Shown here one piece after another: positions 1-6,393 of a stretch of 7,046 nt of DNA. The stretch comes from Hyphomicrobiaceae bacterium UBA4118 (lineage in GTDB: Bacteria; Pseudomonadota; Alphaproteobacteria; Rhizobiales; Methyloligellaceae), in NCBI GenBank assembly GCA_002383105.1, contig DFXC01000170.1, positions 825-7,870 of the forward strand, read 5' to 3'. The position numbers and the translations under genes are program-made. Position 1 is the stretch's first letter, and each line of letters starts with the position of its first letter. The notes beneath the pieces were generated by a model. It did no database searches, had not been told where the DNA came from, and worked only from the letters and a program-made list of their open reading frames with translations.

Positions 1-840
1 CTCGCCTCGGAGACCTGCGCGCTCGACATCATCGGCGCCGAGTTCGTGCGCGAGGTGGAGAACGGCGAGGTCGTGGTGATCTCCCGCGAGGGGATTGAGA
101 GCCACCGCTTCGTGCCCAAATTCCCGGCCCGGCTCTGCATCTTCGAATATATCTATTTCGCGCGGCCAGACTCGATCGTCGGCGGCCGCTCGGTCTACGA
201 GGTGCGCAAGGAGATGGGGCGGCAACTGGCGCGCGAGGCCGCGGCCGACGCCGACGTCATCATCCCCATCCCCGATTCGGGCGTGCCCGCGGCCATCGGC
301 TATTCGCAAGAATCGGGCGTGCCGTTCGAGTTCGGCATCATCCGCAACCACTATGTCGGTCGCACCTTCATCGAGCCCGAGCAGCGCATCAGGCAGCTCG
401 GCGTCAAGCTCAAGCACAGCGCCAACGAAGGCCAGGTCAAGGGCAAGAGCATCGTGCTCATCGACGACAGCGTGGTGCGCGGCACGACCTCGGTGAAGAT
501 CGTGCAGATGATGCGCGAGGCCGGCGCGCGCGAGGTGCATATGCGCATTTCGAGCCCGCCCATCACCCATCCCGACTTCTACGGCATCGATACGCCCGAC
601 CAGGACAAGCTGCTCGCCGCCCATCGCACGCTCGAGGAGATGCGGGTCTTCATCGGCGCCGACTCTCTCGAATTCCTGTCGGTCGACGGCATTTACCGGG
701 CCATGGGCTATCAGGGCCGCGACCACGCCCATCCCCAATTCACCGACCACTGCTTTACCGGCGAATATCCGACCAGGCTCAGAGACCGCGAAGGCCCGCC
801 CCAGCAGAAGCAACTCTCCTTCCTCGCCGAGGTCGGTTGA
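1..840 (+). CDS. purF: Amidophosphoribosyltransferase (glutamine PRPP amidotransferase), C-terminal part; 5' end outside window
   Basis: PurF makes 5-phosphoribosylamine from PRPP and glutamine, the committed step of cytoplasmic purine synthesis. The frame is open from base 1, beginning LASETCALDIIGAEF, so the GTG at 46 is an internal Val codon and not a start. 279 residues are present out of about 490 usual for the family; the N-terminal glutaminase domain with its catalytic Cys lies off the window. Seen here are the start of the phosphoribosyltransferase domain (CIFEYIYFARPDS, 136-174), the block YVGRTFIEPEQ (352-384) and the PRPP-binding loop IDDSVVRGTT (460-489). Of the positions that carry the four Fe-S cysteine ligands in Bacillus-type PurF, as I recall them, the first and last are Cys (136-138, 751-753) but two are Asp (574-576) and Thr (742-744), so a cluster is unlikely. 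The stop overlaps the following SDR gene by 4 nt. Confidence 0.97.
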   Translation, partial: LASETCALDIIGAEFVREVENGEVVVISREGIESHRFVPKFPARLCIFEYIYFARPDSIVGGRSVYEVRKEMGRQLAREAAADADVIIPIPDSGVPAAIGYSQESGVPFEFGIIRNHYVGRTFIEPEQRIRQLGVKLKHSANEGQVKGKSIVLIDDSVVRGTTSVKIVQMMREAGAREVHMRISSPPITHPDFYGIDTPDQDKLLAAHRTLEEMRVFIGADSLEFLSVDGIYRAMGYQGRDHAHPQFTDHCFTGEYPTRLRDREGPPQQKQLSFLAEVG

Positions 841-1544
841 CGGCCAAACGTCTCAAGGATCGCATCGCGCTCATCACCGGCGCCTCAAGCGGCATCGGCC
901 GCGCCGCGGCACTCGCCTTCGCCCGCGAGGGCGCCCATGTGCTCCTGCTTGCGCGCACGCGCAAAGCGCTTGAGGAGGTTGACGATCGCGTCAGGGCCGA
1001 GGGTGGCAAGGCCACACTCATTCCGCTCGACCTCGCCGACGGCAAGGCCATCGATGCGCTCGGGCCCTCGCTCTACGAGCGCTTCGGCAGGCTCGACGTG
1101 CTGGTCGGCAACGCCGCCATTCTCGGGCGCCTCTCTCCGCTCACCCATGTCCCGGCCGAGCACTGGGAACGGACCTTCGCCATTAACGTCACTGCCAATT
1201 GGCGGCTGATCCGTACGCTCGATCCTCTGCTCCGCCGCTCAGAGTCTGGCCGCGTCATCTTCGTGACCTCGGGCGTGGCGCGGTCGGCGAGGGCCTATTG
1301 GGCCCCATACTCCGTTTCAAAGGCGGCGCTCGAGGCCCTGGCCAAGACCTACGCCAACGAGACGACCGACAGCGCGATCAAGGTGAACCTCATCGATCCC
1401 GGCGCCACCGCCACGCGCATGCGCGCCGAGGCCTATCCTGGCGAGGACCGGGCCACCTTGCGCACGCCGGAGGAGGTGGCTGAGCGCTTCGTCGCTTTCG
1501 CCATGCCTGACTGGATGGAGACCGGCCAGATCGTGGAGGCGTAG
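837..1544 (+). CDS. Short-chain dehydrogenase/reductase (SDR) family oxidoreductase, substrate unknown
   Basis: A classical SDR of 235 residues, a usual length for the family, probably an NAD(P)-dependent cytoplasmic oxidoreductase. The Rossmann glycine motif TGASSGIG is at residues 14-21, the NNAG-type motif appears as GNAA (91-94), and the full catalytic tetrad is present: N117, S145, Y158 and K162 (YSVSK). Arg40 and Arg42 after the second beta strand suggest NADP(H) preference, which is inference. The substrate cannot be read from the sequence. The TTG start at 837 overlaps the purF stop (TTGA). No in-frame ATG lies upstream of the glycine motif and the first ATG in this frame is far inside the domain, so TTG with translational coupling to purF is the best choice. 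The C-terminus is short (ends QIVEA). The gene converges with the MBL hydrolase, 8 nt away. Confidence 0.92.
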   Translation: MTAKRLKDRIALITGASSGIGRAAALAFAREGAHVLLLARTRKALEEVDDRVRAEGGKATLIPLDLADGKAIDALGPSLYERFGRLDVLVGNAAILGRLSPLTHVPAEHWERTFAINVTANWRLIRTLDPLLRRSESGRVIFVTSGVARSARAYWAPYSVSKAALEALAKTYANETTDSAIKVNLIDPGATATRMRAEAYPGEDRATLRTPEEVAERFVAFAMPDWMETGQIVEA

Positions 1545-1552
1545 GGGGCTTC

Positions 1553-2353
1553 TCACCCCTCCGTCGTCAGCACCATGCCGTCATAAGCGGGCTCGACGCC
1601 CGGCGGCAGCTCGGCCGCAAGCCGCGCATAGTCGAGATCGACATGCATATGGGTGAGCACGGCGCGTTTCGGCTTCACCCGCGCAATCCAGGACAGCGCC
1701 TGCTCAACGGAGAGATGACTCGGATGGGTGGTGTAGCGGAGCGCATCGATGATCCACACATCGAGCCCCTCGAGGCATTCGATCGACTCCTCGGGCAGAT
1801 CGCTCACGTCCGGCGAGTAGGCGATGCCGCCGAAGCGAAAGCCAAGCGTCTCGCCCTGCCCATGCAGCTGGCGAAGAGGCAGGACCTCGATCGGCCCCCC
1901 TGCTCCGGCAATGCTGAGCCCTGCCGCCGCGCGTATCTCGTGGCCATCGAGGACCGCCGGATACTCGCTGCCGGGCGGCGTCTCGAAGCAATAGGCGAAG
2001 CGCGGACGCAGATTGCGCCCCGTGGCGTCGTCGAAATAGACGTCGACGCGGCGGCGCCCGTTATAAGCCACCATGCGCAGATCATCGATGCCATGGGAAT
2101 GGTCAGCGTGGTCGTGGGTGTAGAGCACGCCGTCGAGCCAGCCCACGCCAACATCCAGCAGCTGCTCGCGAAGATCGGGCGGCGTGTCGACGAGCACGGT
2201 CGTCGTGCCCTCCGCACCGGCGCGCTCCACGAGAAGCGAGCACCGCCTGCGGCGGTTCTTTGGATTAGCCGGATCGCACGCGCCCCACATATTGCCGATG
2301 CGCGGCACGCCGCCCGACGTGCCGCAGCCGAGAATGGTGACTTTCAATGTCAT
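1553..2353 (-). CDS. MBL-fold metallo-hydrolase, PhnP-like phosphodiesterase family (COG1235-type)
   Basis: A 266-residue metallo-beta-lactamase-fold hydrolase. The N-terminal GCGTSGGVPRIG (9-20) is typical of the PhnP/phosphoribosyl cyclic phosphate phosphodiesterase-like group. The metal-binding signature THDHADH is at 79-85 (H80, H82, D84, H85), followed by H164 (QLHGQ), D182 (YSPDVSD) as probable bridging Asp, and H235/H237 (THMH) near the end. The active site therefore looks complete for two metal ions. No carbon-phosphorus lyase genes are nearby, so the phosphonate role of true PhnP is not supported and the substrate is unknown; a cyclic phosphate or nucleic-acid phosphodiester is plausible. 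The ATG start at 2353 forms an ATGA overlap with the tatD stop, indicating translational coupling as last gene of the operon. Confidence 0.93.
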   Translation of the reverse strand: MTLKVTILGCGTSGGVPRIGNMWGACDPANPKNRRRRCSLLVERAGAEGTTTVLVDTPPDLREQLLDVGVGWLDGVLYTHDHADHSHGIDDLRMVAYNGRRRVDVYFDDATGRNLRPRFAYCFETPPGSEYPAVLDGHEIRAAAGLSIAGAGGPIEVLPLRQLHGQGETLGFRFGGIAYSPDVSDLPEESIECLEGLDVWIIDALRYTTHPSHLSVEQALSWIARVKPKRAVLTHMHVDLDYARLAAELPPGVEPAYDGMVLTTEG

Positions 2354-3159
2354 GTGGCACTTGCCGGCGCGGTCAGGCTTAAGCGGGGCGCCTTCCTGAA
2401 CAGCCGGAGGAAGTTCTCGGTGGTGGCGCGCGCCATCTCCGCTTCGCTCAATTCCCGCAGAGCCGCAAGGCGCGACGCGGTGTGGGCCACGAAGGCAGGC
2501 TCGTTGCTGCGCCCGCGCACGGGCTCTGGCGCCAAGTAGGGCGCATCGGTCTCGACCAGGAGCCGGTCGAGCGGCACCTCAGACGCAATATCGCGTAAGG
2601 CGACCGCATTCTTGAAGGTGACGACGCCCGAGAAGGAGACGTAGCCGCCAAGGGCAAGCCCACGCCGCGCAAGCTCAGGGCTGCCGGTGAAGCAATGCAG
2701 TACAAAGGGGAAAGCGCCCTTCTCCGTCTCCTCTTCCAGGATGCGCGCGATATCGGCGTCGGCCTCGCGGGCATGGATGACGAGCGGCAGGCCGGTTGCC
2801 CGGGCTGCTTCGATATGGGTACGGAACCCCCTCTCCTGATCGGCCCGCGGGCTGTTGTCGTAATGGTAGTCGAGACCCGCCTCGCCGATGGCCACGACCT
2901 TGGGATGGCTCGCAAGCGTGATGAGCTCATCGGCGGTGACGTCAGGCTCCTCCGCCGCATGGTGGGGATGGGTGCCCACGGAGCAAAAGACCTGATCGTG
3001 TCCTTCGGCGATGGCGAGAACCTCATCGAAGCGGCGCACCCGCGTCGAGATGGTGACCATGAGGCCCACGCCGGCGCCCCGAGCACGTGCGAGGACGCCG
3101 TCGAGGTCACGCTTGAGTTCGGGAAAATCGAGATGGCAGTGGCTATCGATCAGCATCAC
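2350..3159 (-). CDS. tatD: TatD family metal-dependent hydrolase (probable DNase)
   Basis: TatD proteins are TIM-barrel metal-dependent hydrolases with 3'-5' exonuclease activity on DNA or RNA in characterised members. All signature residues are visible, numbered from the GTG at 3159: H7 and H9 (DSHCH), E93 (GEAGLDYHYD), H129 (VIHAREA), H155 (LHCFTGS) and D205 (ETDAPYLAP). The 269-residue length is normal. The start is GTG at 3159 or, equally likely, ATG at 3156; neither has a recognisable Shine-Dalgarno sequence. In related genomes as I know them tatD directly follows metG. Here a plus-strand glutaredoxin gene intervenes, and a near copy of the first codons of tatD remains at the metG stop (3640-3659), suggesting that the ancestral start was coupled to metG and the present one is a duplicated copy. 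I see no convincing promoter upstream. The stop overlaps the MBL gene by 4 nt. Confidence 0.96.
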   Translation of the reverse strand: MMLIDSHCHLDFPELKRDLDGVLARARGAGVGLMVTISTRVRRFDEVLAIAEGHDQVFCSVGTHPHHAAEEPDVTADELITLASHPKVVAIGEAGLDYHYDNSPRADQERGFRTHIEAARATGLPLVIHAREADADIARILEEETEKGAFPFVLHCFTGSPELARRGLALGGYVSFSGVVTFKNAVALRDIASEVPLDRLLVETDAPYLAPEPVRGRSNEPAFVAHTASRLAALRELSEAEMARATTENFLRLFRKAPRLSLTAPASAT

Positions 3160-3160
3160 A
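3141..3160 (-). repeat. Imperfect 20-bp direct repeat, copy A (start of intact tatD)
   Basis: On the plus strand this copy reads ggctatcgatcagcatcaca. It matches 3640-3659 at 17 of 20 positions, differing at repeat positions 10, 11 and 20. Read on the minus strand it is the first six codons of tatD, GTG ATG CTG ATC GAT AGC. The sequences on either side of the two copies are unrelated, so the copies bound the glutaredoxin-bearing segment like a duplicated target site. Confidence 0.8.
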
Positions 3161-3215
3161 GAAAGATGAAATACCCATGTTCTTCAAGCTGCTAGGCTAA
3201 TAAGAGGCTAGCTCG

Positions 3216-3233
3216 GCAGCACTTATGTGCAGC
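3216..3233. other. Small hairpin upstream of the glutaredoxin gene
   Basis: Arms GCAGCAC (3216-3222) and GTGCAGC (3227-3233) pair around a TTAT loop with one internal A-A mismatch. There is no T-run on either side, so it is not a standard terminator. The surrounding gene-free stretch 3160-3288 (129 nt) has lower GC than the operon genes and shows no convincing -35/-10 pair on either strand. The hairpin could be an operator or chance. Confidence 0.25.
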
Positions 3234-3278
3234 ATCTGGGCTGACGACACAACAAGTGCTTGCGAGGGGGGCGTTGAA

Positions 3279-3282
3279 GAGG
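3279..3282 (+). promoter_or_regulatory. Ribosome binding site deciding the glutaredoxin start
   Basis: The motif GAGG within AAGAGGAAA lies 6 nt before the ATG at 3289. It favours that ATG over the in-frame GTG at 3256, which would add 11 residues and place a longer charged stretch before the signal peptide. Confidence 0.65.
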
Positions 3283-3288
3283 AAAGCA

Positions 3289-3621
3289 ATGCCGAGACGG
3301 ATTTTCGTAGTTGGTCGTTCGCGTCTAGTTGCTGCGGCCGTGGGGATCGTGCTGCTCTCTCTCGCTTCGGCTCCAGCCAAGGCCGGTTGCAGCAAGGGCG
3401 TCACTTTGTACAACGCCTATTGGTGTCCCTACTGCAAACAAGTCAGAGCCATTCTTGCGCGCAACCATATCCGATATACCATCCAGGACGCGACGACCGC
3501 GCGCGTTCAGGCTGCCATGATAAGAAAATTCGGAGACACGGCAGTGCCGAGGACTGTAATCGGCGGAGTCGTTGTTGAGGGTGTTGACGAGGCACGGATC
3601 CAGCAGCTGTGCCGCCAATAA
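3289..3621 (+). CDS. Small exported glutaredoxin-like thiol-disulfide protein, CPYC motif
   Basis: A 110-residue protein from the ATG at 3289. A signal peptide is evident: basic n-region with R3, R4, R10 and R12, hydrophobic core LVAAAVGIVLLSLA (13-26), and a signal peptidase I type site after APAKA (28-32). The mature part, about 78 residues, looks like a glutaredoxin: strand VTLYNAYW, active site CPYC at 46-49, then the cis-Pro loop TAVPRTVIGG (84-93, P87). Two further cysteines are C34, second residue of the predicted mature chain, and C108 near the end. The -3 residue before C34 is Lys, so this is not a good lipobox. Function is inferred to be thiol-disulfide exchange in the periplasm, partner unknown. 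The gene lies head-on between metG and tatD, in DNA of lower GC than its neighbours (50-58% in four 60-nt lines I counted across it and just upstream, against 62% and 72% in lines of metG and holB), consistent with acquisition. A distant thioredoxin-fold family is the alternative. Confidence 0.85.
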   Translation: MPRRIFVVGRSRLVAAAVGIVLLSLASAPAKAGCSKGVTLYNAYWCPYCKQVRAILARNHIRYTIQDATTARVQAAMIRKFGDTAVPRTVIGGVVVEGVDEARIQQLCRQ

Positions 3622-3643
3622 AGCCCAGGAAGGTGCCTAGGCT
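3622..3643. terminator. Possible weak hairpin terminator after the glutaredoxin gene
   Basis: Immediately after the TAA stop, AGCCCAGG (3622-3629) can pair with CCTAGGCT (3636-3643) around the 6-nt loop AAGGTG, with one C-A mismatch. No T-run follows on the plus strand, so intrinsic termination is doubtful. The right arm runs 4 nt into repeat copy B, so the hairpin sits across the insertion boundary. On the minus strand it lies just downstream of the metG stop and could weaken readthrough towards tatD. Confidence 0.3.
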
Positions 3644-3659
3644 ATCGACGAGCATCACG
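3640..3659 (-). repeat. Imperfect 20-bp direct repeat, copy B: relic tatD start overlapping the metG stop
   Basis: The plus strand reads ggctatcgacgagcatcacg. On the minus strand this gives GTG ATG CTC GTC GAT AGC, coding MMLVDS, the usual beginning of a TatD protein, after which the tatD reading is lost (LGTFLG instead of HCHLDF). The GTG at 3658 overlaps the metG TGA at 3657-3655, the kind of overlap expected if metG and tatD were once adjacent and coupled. The frame stays open for 71 codons to 3443, antisense to the glutaredoxin gene, but that extension resembles no protein I know. Confidence 0.75.
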
Positions 3660-5220
3660 ACGACGCCGCTTCGCTGCCGGGCTCGACATGACGCGGGAAG
3701 ACGGGCTGGGGCGCGGGCAATTGCGTTCCGGGCTTGAGCCTCCCCTTAACCCCAAGCTGAGCAAAGCTGAGCGCATCTTCCGGCACGCCGAGCTGATCGA
3801 GCAGCCGCCCGGCGCTCTCCGGCATGACGGGTGCGACCTGGATGGCGATCTGCCGCGTGACCTCCGCCGTCACATAGAGGATCGTGCCCATCCTCTCGGG
3901 GTTGGTCTTCTTGTGCGCCCAAGGTTCTTCGCCCGCGAAATAGCGATTGGCGTCGGCGATCAGCGCCCAAACAATCTCGAGCGCCCGATGAATGGCGAAA
4001 TCGTCGATGGCCTCGGCAACCCGTGCGAGTGACCCGTCGGCCGCCGCCAGGATCGTCCGGTCTGATTCGGTGAGCGGCCCCGGTGCCGGCACCCGGCCCC
4101 CGCAATTCTTGGCGATCATCGACAGCGAGCGCTGGGCGAGATTGCCGAGATCGTTGGCGAGGTCGGCGTTGATGCGCTGCACGATGCCGTCGCGGCTGTA
4201 ATTGCCGTCCTGGCCGAACGGCACTTCGCGCAACAGGAAATAGCGAAGCTGGTCGACGCCGTAATCCTTCGCCAGCACGAAGGGATCGACGACATTGCCG
4301 ACCGACTTCGACATCTTCTCCCCGCGGTTATAGAGGAAGCCGTGGCCGAAGACCCGCTTCGGCGGGGCGATGCCGGCCGACATCAGGAAGGCCGGCCAGT
4401 AGACGGCGTGAAAGCGGATGATGTCCTTGCCGATGATATGCACGTCGGCCGGCCAGAAGCGCTTGAACTTCGCTGACGCCTCGTCGGGAAAGCCGATACC
4501 GGTGAGATAATTGGTGAGCGCGTCCACCCACACATACATGATGTGCTTCGGATCGCCCGGCACGGGGATGCCCCAGTCGAAGGTGGTGCGCGAGATCGAG
4601 AGATCCTGAAGCCCGCCACGCACGAAGCTCTTCACCTCGTTCGCCCGCGTCTCGGGGCCGATGAACTCGTGATGGGCGTCGTAATGAGCGAGCAGCCGCT
4701 CCTGATAGGCGGAGAGGCGAAAGAAATAGCTTTCCTCTTCGACCCACTCCACCGGCGTCCCTTGCGGTGAGAGCTTCCGCCCGTCAGCCGCCTCCTTCAG
4801 CTCGCTCGCGTCGTAATAGGCCTCGTCGCGCACCGAGTACCAGCCGGCATATTTGTCGAGATAGATGTCGCCGGCTGCCTGCATTCGCCGCCACAGCTCC
4901 TGGCAGGCGCGGGCATGGCGCTCTTCCCGTGTGCGGATGAAATCGTCGTTCGAGCAATTGAGCGCGCGCACCATCTCGCGAAACTTCGGCGTGTTCCGGT
5001 CGGCAAGCTCTGCAGGCGTGATCCCTTGCGCCTTCGCCGTCTGCAGCATCTTGATGCCGTGCTCGTCGGTGCCGGTCAGGAAGTACACGTCGCGGCCCTG
5101 CAATCTCCGGAAACGCGCCAGTGCGTCGGTGGCCACGGCCTCATAGGCGTGACCGATATGGGGCGCATCGTTCGGATAGGAGATGGCAGTGGTGATGTAG
5201 TAGGGGCGCGTTTCTGCCAT
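3655..5220 (-). CDS. metG: Methionine--tRNA ligase (methionyl-tRNA synthetase)
   Basis: A class I aminoacyl-tRNA synthetase that charges tRNA-Met in the cytoplasm, for both initiation and elongation. From the ATG at 5220 it has 521 residues. The first part of the Rossmann fold has [11 protein letters not shown] and HIGH at 21-24; LTGTDEHG is at 48-55, a connective-peptide region at about 120-200, [11 protein letters not shown] at 231-241, [14 protein letters not shown] at 263-276 and KMSKS at 302-306, followed by the helical anticodon-binding domain. The connective peptide lacks the CxxC zinc knuckles of E. coli MetG, and there is no C-terminal tRNA-binding (EMAPII-like) domain, so it is the short form. 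An in-frame TTG at 5256 would add 12 residues. I prefer the ATG because [10 protein letters not shown] fits the family's N-terminus, although its nearest GAGG is 14 nt upstream. The stop overlaps a relic tatD start. Confidence 0.97.
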   Translation of the reverse strand: MAETRPYYITTAISYPNDAPHIGHAYEAVATDALARFRRLQGRDVYFLTGTDEHGIKMLQTAKAQGITPAELADRNTPKFREMVRALNCSNDDFIRTREERHARACQELWRRMQAAGDIYLDKYAGWYSVRDEAYYDASELKEAADGRKLSPQGTPVEWVEEESYFFRLSAYQERLLAHYDAHHEFIGPETRANEVKSFVRGGLQDLSISRTTFDWGIPVPGDPKHIMYVWVDALTNYLTGIGFPDEASAKFKRFWPADVHIIGKDIIRFHAVYWPAFLMSAGIAPPKRVFGHGFLYNRGEKMSKSVGNVVDPFVLAKDYGVDQLRYFLLREVPFGQDGNYSRDGIVQRINADLANDLGNLAQRSLSMIAKNCGGRVPAPGPLTESDRTILAAADGSLARVAEAIDDFAIHRALEIVWALIADANRYFAGEEPWAHKKTNPERMGTILYVTAEVTRQIAIQVAPVMPESAGRLLDQLGVPEDALSFAQLGVKGRLKPGTQLPAPQPVFPRHVEPGSEAASS

Positions 5221-5274
5221 GGCGGCAGGAATAGCCTCGCGCGCGAGCCGCGGCAAGCTTGCTCGCTTCTCTCG

Positions 5275-6393
5275 CTAAACAGGATGTTCGCGGGCGAGGA
5301 GTTGCAGCCTGAACCACGCCTCGAGCACCAAGAGGCTGCGATCGAGGTTGAACGCAAAGGCCTCGGCCTTGGCCTGCGATATCGCCTCCCAGGCGTCAGC
5401 CCAAGAGGCGAGATTGGCGGGAGATATGAGGCGCTTGGCGAGCGTCTGCTCCTCGGGCGTCGCGCCCTCGCCCGTGGCGCCGAAGCGGATCAGGCGCTCG
5501 ACGAGGCCAAGCAGGAGCGCAAGGAAGAGTTCGAGCCGCTCGGTATCGCCGGGGCCTGACAGCCGCTCGACCTGGCGATGCAGATGCGGCCCGTCGAGCT
5601 CGGGCAATGCGGCGAAGGCGGCGATGATCTCGCGGTAAAGCTCGATACCCTCGCCGGAGACGAGCTCGAGCGCGCGGCGCACGCTTCCCTGGCTCAAGGC
5701 AAGCGCCGTCGAAAGCGTCTTTGCATCGGCCTCGTGCTCGTCGCGGGCAAGCGCCGCGCGGACGGCCTTCTCCAAGTCGCTATTGTCCAAGGCTGCGACC
5801 CGAAGCGTCCGGGTGCGGGAGCGGATGGTGACGGGAAGCCTCCCCTCTGCGCTCGAGATCAATAGGAACAGGGTCCTGGGCGGCGGCTCTTCCAGCGCCT
5901 TTAGAATGGCATTCGCCGCATTCTGGTTCAGCTCGTCGGCGCGATCGACGACGACGACGCGCCAGCCCCCCTCGCCTGCCGTATTGCCGAGAAACGCCCT
6001 GAGGCGCCTCACCTCGTCGACGCCGATAAACTGCGAATAGCGCTTCGACTTTTCGTTCCAGGAGCGCCTGAGCAGGAGAAGGTTCGGGTGCGACAGCGCC
6101 GCCACTTTGCGGAACACGGGGTGGTCGCTATCGACGGCCTCCCCGGCATAGCCCGCGTCGCCGCCGGCAAGCACCATGCGCGCGAAATGATAAGCGAGCG
6201 TCGCCTTGCCGACGCCTTCAGGACCGACAAGCAGCCAGGCATGGTGCATGCGGCCGCTTCTGAGCGCGTCGGCAAACTCGCCCATCGCCTCGCCATGGCC
6301 GAACAGGCGATCGACGTCGCGAGGCGTCGAGAATCCGTCGAGGCGATCTGGCTCGGAGAGTGGCGCGCGGGCGCGCTCCGCGGCCATACTCAT
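5275..6393 (-). CDS. holB: DNA polymerase III subunit delta' (clamp loader)
   Basis: The delta' subunit of the clamp loader, which with delta and tau/gamma opens the beta clamp at primed DNA. The ATG at 6393 forms an ATGA overlap with the tmk stop and gives 372 residues; the upstream in-frame TTG at 6423 would reach into tmk and is less likely. Seen in order: FGHGEAMGEFADAL (31-44), P-loop-like GPEGVGKAT (57-65) with Ala directly after the Lys, Walker B-like VVVVDRADELNQNAANAIL (147-164) followed by KALEEPPPRTLFLLIS, and the RSR motif (191-193). The C-terminal part is helical and diverged, as in other delta' proteins. The protein has no Cys, so the four-Cys zinc module of E. coli delta' and tau is absent; I recall this as usual in alphaproteobacterial HolB. 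It lies between tmk and metG, a conserved order. Confidence 0.95.
   Translation of the reverse strand: MSMAAERARAPLSEPDRLDGFSTPRDVDRLFGHGEAMGEFADALRSGRMHHAWLLVGPEGVGKATLAYHFARMVLAGGDAGYAGEAVDSDHPVFRKVAALSHPNLLLLRRSWNEKSKRYSQFIGVDEVRRLRAFLGNTAGEGGWRVVVVDRADELNQNAANAILKALEEPPPRTLFLLISSAEGRLPVTIRSRTRTLRVAALDNSDLEKAVRAALARDEHEADAKTLSTALALSQGSVRRALELVSGEGIELYREIIAAFAALPELDGPHLHRQVERLSGPGDTERLELFLALLLGLVERLIRFGATGEGATPEEQTLAKRLISPANLASWADAWEAISQAKAEAFAFNLDRSLLVLEAWFRLQLLAREHPV

Noticed and set aside
46..48. GTG as start of purF
   Set aside because: The frame is open to base 1 with conserved PurF sequence (ASETCALDIIGAEF), so this is an internal Val codon.
1543..1560. AGGGG/CCCCT hairpin between the convergent stops as a bidirectional terminator
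   Set aside because: Only a 5-bp stem with an 8-nt loop and no T-run on either strand; may be chance in GC-rich DNA.
1643..2539. Plus-strand open frame of 298 codons
   Set aside because: It lies antisense across the 3' part of the MBL gene and into tatD, both with complete motifs. Its composition (rich in Arg, Ala, His) is that of a high-GC shadow frame and it has no recognisable domain.
3191..3212. GCTAG...CTAGC inverted repeat as a terminator or transposon end
   Set aside because: Arms of only 5 bp with a 12-nt spacer, no T-run, and no matching inverted copy at the other end of the inserted segment.
3256..3258. GTG as start of the glutaredoxin gene
   Set aside because: The ATG at 3289 has a well-placed GAGG 6 nt upstream and gives a more regular signal peptide.
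3160..3288. Promoters for tatD (minus) or the glutaredoxin gene (plus)
   Set aside because: I looked for -35/-10 pairs with 16-18 nt spacing on both strands; all candidates matched the consensus poorly.
4915..5559. Plus-strand open frame of 214 codons spanning the metG start and the holB end
   Set aside because: Antisense to two well-supported genes, low-complexity composition, no motif or RBS.
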